Notes: generated by a model not told the origin, from the letters alone. A DNA stretch of 21,148 bases from an uncultured Frankiales bacterium (GCA_946479905.1 CAMLIA010000056.1:1-21148), one strand, 5' to 3'. Numbered from the stretch's first letter, positions 13,453 through 21,148 are shown. Translations and numbers: made by a program.

Positions 13453-13794
13453 ATGAGCGACTGCCTCTTCTGCGCCATCGTGGCCGGCGACGTCCCGTCG
13501 ACGAAGGTCCTCGAGACCGACCGGGTGCTGGCCTTCCGCGACATCGCGCCGCAGGCCCCGACCCATGTCGTGGTCGTCCCCAAGCAGCACTTCACCGACA
13601 CGGCCGACATCGCCCGTGCCGACCCGGCCTACCTCGGGGAGGTGCTGGCGGCGGCCACCGACGTGGCGGAGCAGGAGGGCCTCACCGGCGGCTACCGGAT
13701 CCTCACCAACACCGGCCCGGACAGCGGCCAGACGGTGTTCCACGTGCACGTCCACGTGCTCGGCGGCAAGAACCTCGGTGCCCTCGCCGGATAG
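13453..13794 (+). CDS. HIT-domain nucleotide hydrolase (histidine triad nucleotide-binding, HINT type)
   Basis: A 113-residue HINT-like protein beginning MSDCLFCAIVAGDVPSTKVLETD, the standard start of bacterial HINT proteins. The catalytic histidine triad HVHVHVLGG is at about 98-106, and HVVVVPKQHF is the preceding substrate-pocket segment. These enzymes hydrolyse phosphoramidates such as AMP-lysine in the cytoplasm; the physiological substrate is usually unknown. I chose ATG 13453 because homologues start at MSDCLFC, although the frame is open further upstream. No Shine-Dalgarno sequence precedes it; CATGAT at 13441-13446 lies six bases upstream. It stands immediately before phoH, a common actinobacterial neighbour. 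Confidence 0.92.
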   Translation: MSDCLFCAIVAGDVPSTKVLETDRVLAFRDIAPQAPTHVVVVPKQHFTDTADIARADPAYLGEVLAAATDVAEQEGLTGGYRILTNTGPDSGQTVFHVHVHVLGGKNLGALAG

Positions 13795-13797
13795 CCT
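13792..13797 (+). promoter_or_regulatory. Candidate -10 box overlapping the HIT stop, leaderless start of phoH
   Basis: TAGCCT begins with the TAG stop of the HIT gene and ends six bases before the phoH ATG at 13804. The intervening GAGGGC could instead be read as a weak, too-close ribosome-binding site. If this is a real promoter, it would drive the six overlapping genes from phoH to era. Confidence 0.4.
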
Positions 13798-13803
13798 GAG
13801 GGC

Positions 13804-14826
13804 ATGACCGGGCCGGAGCAGGTGACGACGAAGATCGTCGTGCCCGATTCCCAGTCGATGGTGGCCCTGCTGGGCAGTCGCGACGAGCTGCTGCAGGTCA
13901 TCGAGCAGGTGCTCGTCAGCGACGTGCACGTGCGCGGCAACGAGATCACCATCACCGGCTCGGCCGCCGACAACGCGCTCGCCACGCGGCTCTTCGACGC
14001 GCTCCTCGCGCTCGTCGACAAGGGCCAGCCGCTCACCGCCGACACGGTCGAGCGCTCGCTCGCCATGCTGACCAGCAACGCCAACGAGCGGCCCGCGGAC
14101 GTGCTGACGCTCAACATCGTCAGCAACCGCGGGCGCACGATCCGCCCCAAGACCGTGAACCAGAAGAAGTACGTCGAGGCGATCGACGACCACACGATCG
14201 TCTTCGGCATCGGACCGGCCGGGACCGGCAAGACCTACCTCGCCATCGCGAAGGCCGTCCAGGCGCTGCAGGCCAAGCAGGTCTCGCGGATCATCCTGAC
14301 CCGACCGGCCGTGGAGGCGGGGGAGCGGCTCGGCTTCCTGCCGGGGTCGCTGTTCGACAAGATCGACCCGTACCTGCGGCCGCTCTACGACGCGCTGCGC
14401 GACATGCTCGACCCGGAGACCATCCCGCGGCTGATGGGCGACGGGACCATCGAGGTCGCGCCGCTGGCGTTCATGCGCGGCCGGACCCTCTCGGACGCCT
14501 TCATCATCCTCGACGAGGCGCAGAACACCTCCGCCGAGCAGATGAAGATGTTCCTCACCCGGCTCGGGTTCCGCTCGAAGATCGTCGTGACCGGCGACGT
14601 CACGCAGGTCGACCTGCCGGGCGGCACCGTCAGCGGCCTGAAGGTGGTGCGCGAGATCCTCGAGGACATGGACGACGTGCACTTCGCGATGCTCAACAGC
14701 GAGGACGTCGTGCGGCACCGGCTGGTGGGTCGCATCGTGGACGCCTACGCGCAGTACGACGCCGAGCTGTCCCGCACGGTCCGGGCACCCGGCCGCCGGG
14801 ACGACCCCAGGCGCGGTTCCCGGTGA
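13804..14826 (+). CDS. phoH: PhoH-family ATPase (PhoH-like, YbeZ type)
   Basis: A 340-residue cytoplasmic ATPase of the PhoH/YbeZ family. An N-terminal extension (about 1-110) with a KH-like fold, VIEQVLVSDVHVRGNEITITG, precedes the P-loop domain. Walker A is GPAGTGKT at 137-144 and Walker B is FIILDEAQN at 233-241; LTRPAVEAGERLGFLPG and VTGDVTQVDLP are also family signatures. YbeZ-type proteins work with the endoribonuclease YbeY in ribosome and RNA maintenance, and the genes usually adjoin; here a serine hydrolase gene lies between them. phoH is the first of six genes linked by 4-bp overlaps ending with era. Confidence 0.94.
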   Translation: MTGPEQVTTKIVVPDSQSMVALLGSRDELLQVIEQVLVSDVHVRGNEITITGSAADNALATRLFDALLALVDKGQPLTADTVERSLAMLTSNANERPADVLTLNIVSNRGRTIRPKTVNQKKYVEAIDDHTIVFGIGPAGTGKTYLAIAKAVQALQAKQVSRIILTRPAVEAGERLGFLPGSLFDKIDPYLRPLYDALRDMLDPETIPRLMGDGTIEVAPLAFMRGRTLSDAFIILDEAQNTSAEQMKMFLTRLGFRSKIVVTGDVTQVDLPGGTVSGLKVVREILEDMDDVHFAMLNSEDVVRHRLVGRIVDAYAQYDAELSRTVRAPGRRDDPRRGSR

Positions 14827-16157
14827 CCGACGCGCCCTACAAGAAGGACCTCGACACGAAGCTCGCCGACGCCCAGCGGACCTGGCGGGCGCCGAGCGTG
14901 GTCGCTGCCGTCGTGCGCGACGGCGAGGTCACGTGGACCGGCTCCGTCGGCTCGGCGGTCGTCGGCGGGCTCGAGGCCGGTCCCGACGTGCAGTACCGGA
15001 TCGGCAGCATCACCAAGACCTTCACCAGCGTGCTGGTCCACCAGCTCCGCGACGAGGGCGTGCTCGAGCTCGACGACCCCCTGGACCGGTGGATACCCGA
15101 CAGCCGGCACGCCGCGGTCACCCTGCGCCGGCTGCTCGCGCACGCGAGCGGTCTGCAGCGCGAGCTCGGCGACATGTGGACCACCCTCGACGTACCGACC
15201 AGGGACGACCTGCTCGCCGGGTTCGAGACCGCGGAGCAGGTGCTCCCCCCTCGCACCGCGCACCACTACAGCAACCTCGCCTACGCGATCCTGGGTGAGG
15301 TCGTCGGCAGGGCCACGAGCAGCACGTGGTCCGAGCAGCTCGAGCACCGGCTGCTGCGGCCGCTCGGCCTGACCCGCACGTCGCTGCACCCGACCGAACC
15401 ACGGGCCGTCGGCTACCTCAGCGAGCCCTATGCCGACGCGGTCCGCCCCGAGCCGGACAGCGACCTCGGCTCCACCGCGTCCGCCGGGCAGCTGTGGTCC
15501 ACGGCCTCCGACCTCGTCCGGTGGGCCGTCTTCCTGGCCGACCCCGACCCCGACGTGCTGTCACCGGAGACGCTGGAGGGGATGCGCCAGCCGGTCATCG
15601 TCTTCGACCCGGCGACGTGGACGCTGGCCTGGGGCGGCGGCCTGATGCTGTGGCGCCGGGACAAGCGGGTCCACCACGGCCACGGCGGCGCGATGCCCGG
15701 GTTCCTCGCCGGCTGCTACGCGTTCCGCGACGAGACCGAGCGCGCCGGCGCCGTCGTCCTGACCAACACCGGGCGCGCCGCCGACCCGGAGGGGCTGGCC
15801 GGAGAGCTGCTCAACGCCGCGCTCGACGCGGACCCCCGGCACAAGCCGCAGTGGGTCGCCTCCGACGTGCCCGCCGAGCTGCGCGAGCTGCTCGGGCCGT
15901 GGTGGTCGGAGGGCGCGGAGTTCCTCGTCGAGTGGCGCGAGGGTGCCCTGACGATGATCGGGCGCGGCGGGGCCGAGTGGCGCCGCACCCGGTTCGAGCC
16001 GGCCGGCACCGACGAGTTCCGGGCGGTCAAGGGCCGCGAGGCGGGTGAGCGGCTGCGCGTCCTCAGGAGCGGTACGACGGTGGCGCGGCTGATGTTCTCC
16101 GGCTACGCCTTCACGCGGGACCCGCAGACGTTCTCCGAAGTGGCCTCGGGCCGATGA
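14823..16157 (+). CDS. Serine hydrolase, class C beta-lactamase / penicillin-binding-like family
   Basis: A 444-residue member of the serine beta-lactamase-like family. The catalytic SxxK is SITK at Ser62-Lys65, YxN is Tyr149-Ser-Asn151, and the third motif is HGG at 287-289 in place of KTG, as is common in esterase-like members. A C-terminal extension (about 340-440) is a separate beta-rich region. There is no signal peptide or membrane helix, so it is probably cytoplasmic, which argues against a beta-lactamase or cell-wall role; an esterase or peptidase is more likely. It is inserted between phoH and ybeY with a GTGA overlap at the start and an ATGA overlap at the end, so it is translationally coupled to both. 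Confidence 0.88.
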   Translation: MTDAPYKKDLDTKLADAQRTWRAPSVVAAVVRDGEVTWTGSVGSAVVGGLEAGPDVQYRIGSITKTFTSVLVHQLRDEGVLELDDPLDRWIPDSRHAAVTLRRLLAHASGLQRELGDMWTTLDVPTRDDLLAGFETAEQVLPPRTAHHYSNLAYAILGEVVGRATSSTWSEQLEHRLLRPLGLTRTSLHPTEPRAVGYLSEPYADAVRPEPDSDLGSTASAGQLWSTASDLVRWAVFLADPDPDVLSPETLEGMRQPVIVFDPATWTLAWGGGLMLWRRDKRVHHGHGGAMPGFLAGCYAFRDETERAGAVVLTNTGRAADPEGLAGELLNAALDADPRHKPQWVASDVPAELRELLGPWWSEGAEFLVEWREGALTMIGRGGAEWRRTRFEPAGTDEFRAVKGREAGERLRVLRSGTTVARLMFSGYAFTRDPQTFSEVASGR

Positions 16158-16642
16158 GCATCGAGGTCATGAACGAGACCGACCACCTCGTCCAGGAGGA
16201 GGACCTGGTCAAGGTCGCGCGGCACGTCCTGGACGCGATGGGGGTCTCGCCCCTGGCCGAGCTGGCGATCACCCTCGTCGACGCCGACCACATGACCGAG
16301 CTGCACGTGAAGTGGATGGGCGAGCCGGGCCCGACGGACGTGATGTCGTTCCCCATGGACGAGCTGGACCTGCGCGGCTCCCGCGGAGCCGGCCACGCCC
16401 ACGAGGAGCGGCCCGACGACACCGCACCGATGATGCTCGGCGACGTCGTGCTGTGCCCGAGCGTCGCGGCGAAGCAGGCGAAGGACGCCGGCCACTCCCT
16501 CGACGACGAGCTGCACCTGCTGACGACCCACGGCATCCTGCACCTGCTCGGTTTCGACCACGCCGAGCCGGACGAGCACGCCGAGATGTTCGGCCTGCAG
16601 GGCGAGCTGCTGGCGTCCTGGAAGAGCGCACGGCACCCGTGA
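16154..16642 (+). CDS. ybeY: YbeY, endoribonuclease / rRNA maturation factor
   Basis: A 162-residue YbeY with the zinc motif [11 protein letters not shown], giving His126, His130 and His136. The upstream [17 protein letters not shown] and [11 protein letters not shown] are also characteristic. YbeY takes part in 16S rRNA 3'-end maturation and 70S quality control, and works with PhoH/YbeZ and Era, both encoded in this same chain. A loop at about 74-93 ([17 protein letters not shown]) is slightly expanded. The start ATG 16154 overlaps the serine-hydrolase stop, and the stop overlaps the next GTG. Confidence 0.95.
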   Translation: MSIEVMNETDHLVQEEDLVKVARHVLDAMGVSPLAELAITLVDADHMTELHVKWMGEPGPTDVMSFPMDELDLRGSRGAGHAHEERPDDTAPMMLGDVVLCPSVAAKQAKDAGHSLDDELHLLTTHGILHLLGFDHAEPDEHAEMFGLQGELLASWKSARHP

Positions 16643-17901
16643 GGCACGTGGCTCCTCTCGCCGTCGCGGTGCTGTTCGTCGTGCTCGCCGGCGTCTTCGC
16701 GAGCGCCGAGGTCGCGCTGTCGCGCATCTCGCGGATCCGCGTGCAGGAGCTCGTCGAGGACGGCGTCAGCGGCGCACCACGGCTGCTGAGGCTGCTGGAG
16801 GACGCTGCCCGTCCCGTGAACATCGTGCTGCTCATCCGGCTGGTCTGCGAGGTCGCCGCCGTCGCGCTCGTCACCAAGTACGTCCTGGACCGCCTCGAGG
16901 GCGACCGCGGCCTGGTCGTGGCGATCGTCGTGATGGCCGTCGTGCACTACGTCTTCGTCGGGGTGTCGCCACGGACCATCGGCCGGCAGCACACCGAGCG
17001 GGTGGCGCTGCTCAGCGCCGGCCCCGTCGCCGTGCTCACCTCGGTGCTCAGCCCGCTGGCGTCGCTGCTCATCCTGGTCGGCAACGCGCTCACCCCCGGC
17101 AAGGGCTTCCGCGAGGGACCGTTCGCCACGGAGGCCGAGCTGCGGGACCTGGTCGAGCGCGCGAACGCCCGCGGCGTCGTGGAGCAGTCCGAGCGCGACA
17201 TGATCCAGTCGGTCTTCGACCTCGGCGACACCATCGTGCGCGAGGTGATGGTCCCGCGCACCGACATCGTCGTCATCGAGCGCACCAAGACCGTCCGCCA
17301 GGCCATCAACCTGCTGCTGCGGAGCGGTTTCAGCCGGGTCCCGGTCGTCGGCGAGAACAACGACGACGTCGTGGGGGTGGCCTACCTCAAGGACCTCGTG
17401 AAGAAGGAGCGCTCCGAGGGCGGCGCCGCGGTGCGCGTCGAGGAGGTCGCCCGGCCGGCGGTCTTCGTCCCCGAGTCGAAGCCGGTCGACGACCTGCTCC
17501 GCGAGATGCAGGAGCGGCTCGGGCACATCGCGATCGTCGTCGACGAGTACGGCGGCACGGCCGGTCTCGTCACGCTCGAGGACATCGTCGAGGAGGTGGT
17601 CGGGGAGATCACCGACGAGTACGACCGGGACGCCCCACCCGTCGAGCACCTCAACGACGGCAGCTGCCGGGTCACCGCCCGCCTCCCCGTGGAGGACCTC
17701 GAGGACCTGTACGGCGTCGACCTGCCGCACGAGGACGTCGAGACCGTCGGGGGCCTGCTCGCCATGCAGCTCGGCAGGGTGCCCATCCCGGGCGCGACCG
17801 TCGAGGTCGGTGGCCTCAAGCTCGTCGCCGAGAGCGCCAAGGGGCGGCGCAACCAGATCGGGACCGTCCTGGTCCGTCGTACCGAGGAAGAAGCGCAGTG
17901 A
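16639..17901 (+). CDS. CNNM/CorC-type membrane protein with DUF21, CBS pair and CorC_HlyC domains (HlyC-like)
   Basis: A 420-residue protein. The N-terminal DUF21 domain spans about 1-150 with several membrane helices. A CBS-domain pair spans about 175-320 and includes [37 protein letters not shown] and [33 protein letters not shown]-terminal CorC_HlyC domain spans about 335-415. The family, long labelled haemolysin-like, includes CNNM/CorC magnesium transporters; adenine nucleotides typically bind the CBS pair. In actinobacteria this gene regularly lies between ybeY and era, though why is unknown. GTG 16639 overlaps the ybeY stop (GTGA), and the stop overlaps the following gene the same way. 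Confidence 0.92.
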   Translation: MRHVAPLAVAVLFVVLAGVFASAEVALSRISRIRVQELVEDGVSGAPRLLRLLEDAARPVNIVLLIRLVCEVAAVALVTKYVLDRLEGDRGLVVAIVVMAVVHYVFVGVSPRTIGRQHTERVALLSAGPVAVLTSVLSPLASLLILVGNALTPGKGFREGPFATEAELRDLVERANARGVVEQSERDMIQSVFDLGDTIVREVMVPRTDIVVIERTKTVRQAINLLLRSGFSRVPVVGENNDDVVGVAYLKDLVKKERSEGGAAVRVEEVARPAVFVPESKPVDDLLREMQERLGHIAIVVDEYGGTAGLVTLEDIVEEVVGEITDEYDRDAPPVEHLNDGSCRVTARLPVEDLEDLYGVDLPHEDVETVGGLLAMQLGRVPIPGATVEVGGLKLVAESAKGRRNQIGTVLVRRTEEEAQ

Positions 17902-18242
17902 CTGAGGACGAGAAGATCCTGACCCTGGCGCGTGCCACGCGGGCCCGGGCGCACGCCCCGCACACGGGAGTCGCGGAGGGCGCCGCCGTGCGCGACACCG
18001 ACGGCCGGACCTACGCCGCCGCCACGGTGGAGAACCAGGACCCGGGACTCACCACGTCGGCGCTGCGCGCGGCCGTCGCGGCCGCGGCCTCCAGCGGCGC
18101 GCGGACCTTCGAGGCGGCGGCACTGGTCACCGAGGGGCTGGTCAGCGACGCCGACCTCGCCGTGCTGCGGGAGTTCGGCGTGGGCGTGCCCCTGCTCGTG
18201 GCCTTCCCCGACGGCTCGCTGCGCGAGACGCGCTCCACATGA
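17898..18242 (+). CDS. Cytidine-deaminase-fold protein lacking all zinc ligands
   Basis: A 114-residue protein that aligns by eye with cytidine deaminase over its length: [26 protein letters not shown] (11-36) matches the ARDMAYAPYSxFxVGAALLTxDG region, and TVENQDPG (43-50) matches the NIENAAY substrate-binding segment. Beyond this the catalytic signature is gone. Where Cdd has CAE (zinc Cys and general-acid Glu) this protein has TSALR, and where Cdd has PCGACRQ this has SDADLAVLR; there is no cysteine at all in the protein. A catalytic deaminase is therefore excluded. A short gene in this position, between the CBS protein and era, is conserved in actinobacteria (Rv2365c of M. tuberculosis, from memory). 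A structural, binding or Era-associated role is possible. GTGA overlap at the start, ATGA overlap with era at the end. Confidence 0.8.
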   Translation: MTEDEKILTLARATRARAHAPHTGVAEGAAVRDTDGRTYAAATVENQDPGLTTSALRAAVAAAASSGARTFEAAALVTEGLVSDADLAVLREFGVGVPLLVAFPDGSLRETRST

Positions 18243-19135
18243 CGCACCGGTCCGGCTTCGCCTGCTTCGTCGGCCGCCCGAACGCCGGCAAGTCGACCCT
18301 CACCAACGCCCTGATCGGCACCAAGGTCGCGATCACCTCGTCCCGGCCGCAGACGACGCGGCACGCGGTGCGGGGCATCGTCCACCGGCCCGACGCCCAG
18401 CTGGTCGTCGTCGACACGCCGGGCCTGCACAAGCCGCGCACGCTGCTCGGCGAGCGGCTCAACGACCTCGTGCGCGAGACCTACGCCGGCGTCGACGTGA
18501 TCTGCTTCTGCGTCACCGCGGACGACAAGCTCGGACCGGGCGACAAGTTCATCGCCGCCGAGCTCGCGCAGGTGCGCACCCCGGTCGTCGCGGTCGTCAC
18601 CAAGACCGACAAGGTCGGCAAGCAGCAGGTGGGCGAGCAGCTGCTGGCCGTCTCGAAGCTGCACGACTGGGCCGAGATCGTCCCGACCTCCGCCGTCAAC
18701 GGCTTCCAGGTGCAGCACCTCGCGGACGTGCTCGTCTCCATGCTGCCGGAGGGTCCGCCGCTGTACCCGGACGGCGAGCTCACCGACGAGCCCGAGCAGG
18801 TGCTTGCTGCCGAGATGATCCGCGAGGCCGTCCTCGAGGGCGTCCGCGACGAGCTGCCGCACTCCATCGCCGTGACCATCGAGGAGATGCTGCCGCGCGA
18901 GGACCGCCCCGCCGACAAGCCGCTGCTCGACGTCTATGCCCTCATCCACGTCGAGCGCGACTCCCAGAAGGCCATCGTGCTCGGCAAGGGCGGCTCGCGG
19001 CTGCGGGACGTGGGCATCACCGCGCGCAAGCAGATCGAGGCGCTGCTCGGGACACCGATCTACCTCGACCTGCGGGTGACGGTCGCGAAGGACTGGCAGC
19101 GCGACCCGAAGCAGCTCAAGAAGCTCGGCTTCTAG
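18239..19135 (+). CDS. era: Era, ribosome-assembly GTPase
   Basis: A 298-residue Era. The GTPase domain has G1 GRPNAGKS (12-19), a G2 TTRH around 39-42, G3 DTPG (59-62), a G4 TKTD (121-124) and G5 SAV (151-153). The C-terminal KH domain has [11 protein letters not shown] (249-259) and binds the 3' end of 16S rRNA. The G4 asparagine is replaced by threonine, a variation I believe is usual in actinobacterial Era. Era ends the chain phoH, hydrolase, ybeY, CBS protein, deaminase-like, in which PhoH, YbeY and Era have linked roles in 16S maturation. Its TAG stop shares a CTAG palindrome with the convergent EAL gene. Confidence 0.96.
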   Translation: MTHRSGFACFVGRPNAGKSTLTNALIGTKVAITSSRPQTTRHAVRGIVHRPDAQLVVVDTPGLHKPRTLLGERLNDLVRETYAGVDVICFCVTADDKLGPGDKFIAAELAQVRTPVVAVVTKTDKVGKQQVGEQLLAVSKLHDWAEIVPTSAVNGFQVQHLADVLVSMLPEGPPLYPDGELTDEPEQVLAAEMIREAVLEGVRDELPHSIAVTIEEMLPREDRPADKPLLDVYALIHVERDSQKAIVLGKGGSRLRDVGITARKQIEALLGTPIYLDLRVTVAKDWQRDPKQLKKLGF

Positions 19136-20748
19136 CGGGCGAGGCCCTGCTGCACCGGGATGCCCAGGTGCCAGCCCTGGCCGAGCGTGACACCGGCGTC
19201 GACGAGCGCCGGGATCTGCTCCGGCACCTCGATCCCCTCGGCGAGCACCGTCGCGCCCACCTCTTCGGAGAACCGCACCAGGGCCCGGACGATCGCCTGC
19301 TGCCGATGGCTGTCGTGCACGTCGCGCGTCAGCGAGGTGTCGAGCTTGACGACGTCGGGCTGCAGCAGCAGCACGTGCCGGAGGCTGGCGAACCCGGCCC
19401 CGACGTCGTCCACCGCGATCCTGGCGCCGCTGCGGCGCAGCACCGCCAGCGACTCCCGGGTCAGGCCGTAGTCGTTGACCGCGTCGTGCTCGGTGATCTC
19501 GACCACCAGCCGGGACAGGTCGCTCGCCGCCAGCAGCTCCAGCACCTTGTCGTCGTGCAGGGAGGCGGGGGAGGCGTTGATCGCGAGGAACTGGTCGCCG
19601 GCCATGGTTCGCAGCGTCTCGAGAGCCCGGCCCAGCGTCAGCCGGTCCAGCTCCTGGCCGAGCCCGTGCAGGCCGGCTGCGCGGAACCAGCGGTCGGTGG
19701 GGACCCGCCCCCCGAACCGGGCGAGGGCCTCCTGGCCGACGACCGACAGCGTGGCCAGGTCGAACACCGGCTGCAGCGCGACGTCGTTGTCGGCCCGGTC
19801 GATGAGCTCCAGCACCTCGTGGCGCTCCGGCAGCCCGGCGTCGTCCTCGGGGGTGATGGACAGCCCGGGGAGCAGCGCGGAGGACGCGCGCAGCCGTCGT
19901 ACCTCCGTCTCGAGCTGCCGCCACTGGTGGGCCTGCCGGAGGTAGCCCCGGGCGCTGATGGCGTACAGGCCGAGGAAGGTGATGAGCAGGGTGAGGAGCT
20001 CCACGCCGAGGGCGGGCCAGGCCGTCGGGTCGTGCCGGCCGAGGCTGAACCCGCGCAGCACGGGCACGAGCGGGGTCAGCAGGAGCGCCGCGCCGACCCA
20101 GCCCCAGACCCCGCGGTTGCCGCGAGGCACGCGGTGCCGCCACCACAGCGCCGCGATCACCCCGATCGCGGCGACGGCCAGGTGCAGCTCGCGACCCCGA
20201 CCCGTCAGCCGGACGTCGCTGTCGCGGATCAGCGGTGCCTCGTAGGCCCCCCAGGTGACGAGCGCGAGCACCGCGAGCGGCACGACGTAGAGCCAGATCC
20301 GCAGCCGGCGCAGCCACGCCGTCAGCGCCATCGTGGGGAGCGCCAGCGCCCAGGCCACCGACAGGGCGGCCGCGAGCCGCAGGTCGTCGCGGGACGCCGG
20401 CTGCCCCGGCACCGCGTGGTCGAGCGACCGGACGCCGTAGACGACGTAGAGCGTCGCGAAGCCGGCGGCGGCCCACAGCAGCCTGCGGTCCTGCAGGACG
20501 GTCGACTGGAGCAGCAGCAGGTACGCGCTGCCGAGCGACAGCAGGCCGCCGAGGGCGTACACCGCCGCGAGCACGTAGCTGCCCACGCCGGCGTCCGGGA
20601 GCAGGATCAGCCCCGGCACCGCGAGCGCGAGGGCGGCCAGCCCGAGCACGACCAGGGTCGTGTTCGTGCCCACCCACGTCTCGGGGGGCTCCGGGGGCAG
20701 CGCCCAGCGCCCCGGGCGCTCGACCTGCACCGTCGTCACGGGGGACAC
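19132..20748 (-). CDS. Membrane-bound EAL-domain cyclic-di-GMP phosphodiesterase
   Basis: A 538-residue protein with a hydrophobic N-terminal half (about 30-265, roughly seven or eight helices), a coiled-coil-like linker (about 270-290) and a C-terminal EAL domain (about 315-530). Active-site residues appear intact: EAL at 340-342, Asn391, Glu417 (VEITE), Asp447-Asp448 (VDDVGAG), Lys468 (VKLD), Glu504 (AEGIE) and Gln524. So hydrolysis of cyclic di-GMP at the membrane is likely. There is no GGDEF domain. The membrane part carries no sensory motif I know, so the signal is unknown. The start GTG 20748 has no good ribosome-binding site. The gene lies convergent to era and divergent from recO, an accessory insertion between genes that are usually near neighbours. 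Confidence 0.88.
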   Translation of the reverse strand: MSPVTTVQVERPGRWALPPEPPETWVGTNTTLVVLGLAALALAVPGLILLPDAGVGSYVLAAVYALGGLLSLGSAYLLLLQSTVLQDRRLLWAAAGFATLYVVYGVRSLDHAVPGQPASRDDLRLAAALSVAWALALPTMALTAWLRRLRIWLYVVPLAVLALVTWGAYEAPLIRDSDVRLTGRGRELHLAVAAIGVIAALWWRHRVPRGNRGVWGWVGAALLLTPLVPVLRGFSLGRHDPTAWPALGVELLTLLITFLGLYAISARGYLRQAHQWRQLETEVRRLRASSALLPGLSITPEDDAGLPERHEVLELIDRADNDVALQPVFDLATLSVVGQEALARFGGRVPTDRWFRAAGLHGLGQELDRLTLGRALETLRTMAGDQFLAINASPASLHDDKVLELLAASDLSRLVVEITEHDAVNDYGLTRESLAVLRRSGARIAVDDVGAGFASLRHVLLLQPDVVKLDTSLTRDVHDSHRQQAIVRALVRFSEEVGATVLAEGIEVPEQIPALVDAGVTLGQGWHLGIPVQQGLAR

Positions 20749-20789
20749 CTTGACACGCGCGCCGCCACTGATGCGGGAGGTTCGAGGAC

Positions 20790-20795
20790 TAGCGT
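20790..20795 (+). promoter_or_regulatory. Candidate -10 box, leaderless start of recO
   Basis: TAGCGT, identical to the box before hemW, ends six bases before the recO ATG at 20802. Here the TAG is not a gene's stop codon. A GGAG at 20796-20799 is only two bases from the ATG, too close for a normal ribosome-binding site, which favours a leaderless start. Confidence 0.4.
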
Positions 20796-20801
20796 GGAGC
20801 C

Positions 20802-21148
20802 ATGGCTCTGTACCGCGACGAGGGCGTCGTCCTCCGCGTGCAGAAGCTGGGCGAGGCCGACCGCATCATCACGCTGCTGACCAAGCGCCACGGACGGGTC
20901 CGTGCGGTCGCCAAGGGGGTGCGTCGCACCCGTTCGAAGTTCGGGGCGACGGTCGAGCCGTTCAGCCACGTCGACCTCCAGCTGTACGAGGGACGGTCGC
21001 TCGACATCGTCACGCAGGCCGAGTCGATCACCTCCTACGGCGACAGCCTGGTGCACGACTACGGCCGCTACACCGCCGGGACCGCGGTGCTCGAGACCGC
21101 CGAGCGGCTCACCGCCGAGGAGGGCGAGCCGTCGCTGCGGCTGTTCCT
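20802..21148 (+). CDS. recO: RecO, DNA repair protein, N-terminal part (cut by window edge)
   Basis: The visible 115 residues start [48 protein letters not shown], the classical N-terminal OB-fold of RecO, then the beginning of the helical zinc-binding region. RecO acts with RecR to load RecA onto SSB-coated single-stranded DNA and to anneal strands in the RecFOR pathway. The 3' half, including any zinc-binding cysteines, lies outside the window. It follows era in many actinobacteria; here the EAL gene intervenes on the opposite strand. Confidence 0.95.
   Translation, partial: MALYRDEGVVLRVQKLGEADRIITLLTKRHGRVRAVAKGVRRTRSKFGATVEPFSHVDLQLYEGRSLDIVTQAESITSYGDSLVHDYGRYTAGTAVLETAERLTAEEGEPSLRLF

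Noticed and set aside
18599..18610. Era G4 motif TKTD in place of NKxD as a sign of a defective GTPase
   Set aside because: All other G motifs and the KH domain are intact, and I believe threonine at this position is common in actinobacterial Era.
17932..20880. A 982-codon open frame on the plus strand across the deaminase-like gene, era and the EAL gene
   Set aside because: Its translation is Arg/Ala/Pro-rich with no domain, and it overlaps three recognisable genes in other frames or strands.
1..21148. Phage, transposon, defence-system, tRNA, rRNA or toxin-antitoxin content
   Set aside because: I looked on both strands and found no transposase, integrase, nuclease-helicase cluster, tRNA cloverleaf or small toxin pair; every gap is under about 120 bp.

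Overview
The window is very G+C-rich, gene-dense DNA from an actinobacterium. The signs are the strong G/C third-codon bias, many GTG starts, 4-bp start/stop overlaps, and a backbone gene order typical of the phylum: hemW, hrcA-dnaJ, rsmE, HIT protein, phoH, ybeY, a CBS/CorC-type membrane protein, a cytidine-deaminase-like gene, era and recO. I cannot place it below phylum. There are 22 protein-coding genes, two of them cut by the window edges. No non-coding stretch exceeds about 120 bp, and I see no RNA gene, mobile element or CRISPR array.

Left part (1-3394): the first codons of a histidine phosphatase run off the left edge. Next is an SDR oxidoreductase plus QueA-like operon on the minus strand, divergent from soxR. 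The 50-bp gap between the SDR gene and soxR holds a MerR-type promoter (19-bp spacer) with a SoxR-box-like dyad pointing at the SDR gene. hemW follows soxR.

Potassium region (3391-7991): kdpE and a short kdpD (no N-terminal KdpD/Usp region) are divergent from a KimA-type potassium permease. Their 118-bp shared intergenic region holds four copies of a TCAAGA-like motif in two pairs, each pair spaced 11 bp, which looks like an OmpR/PhoB-family operator. I propose that KdpDE controls kimA here instead of kdpFABC. A small two-helix membrane protein follows on the minus strand.

Heat-shock and ribosome-maintenance region (7991-10850): a CIRCE operator precedes hrcA-dnaJ-rsmE, which are chained by 1-bp and 4-bp overlaps. 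An accessory block (10857-13445) then carries a DedA protein, a Gmad2-domain membrane protein overlapping an ECF sigma factor gene, and a divergent Pro/Ser/Thr-rich cell-surface protein.

Right part (13453-21148): a HIT protein is followed by six overlapping genes (phoH, serine hydrolase, ybeY, CBS protein, deaminase-like, era), each overlapping the next by 4 bp. era is convergent with a membrane-bound EAL phosphodiesterase gene, and recO starts at the right edge.

Three patterns cut across genes. At four junctions the upstream TAG stop is also the first half of a TAGNNT -10-like box placed 6-8 nt before the next start codon, suggesting leaderless internal transcripts. Two convergent gene pairs end in one shared CTAG palindrome. 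CTAG is otherwise nearly absent from the window. I found no defence system or wholly unknown pathway; the strongest leads are regulatory (KdpDE-KimA, the SoxR-driven SDR-QueA-like operon, stop/-10 overlap) plus a deaminase-fold protein lacking all zinc ligands.
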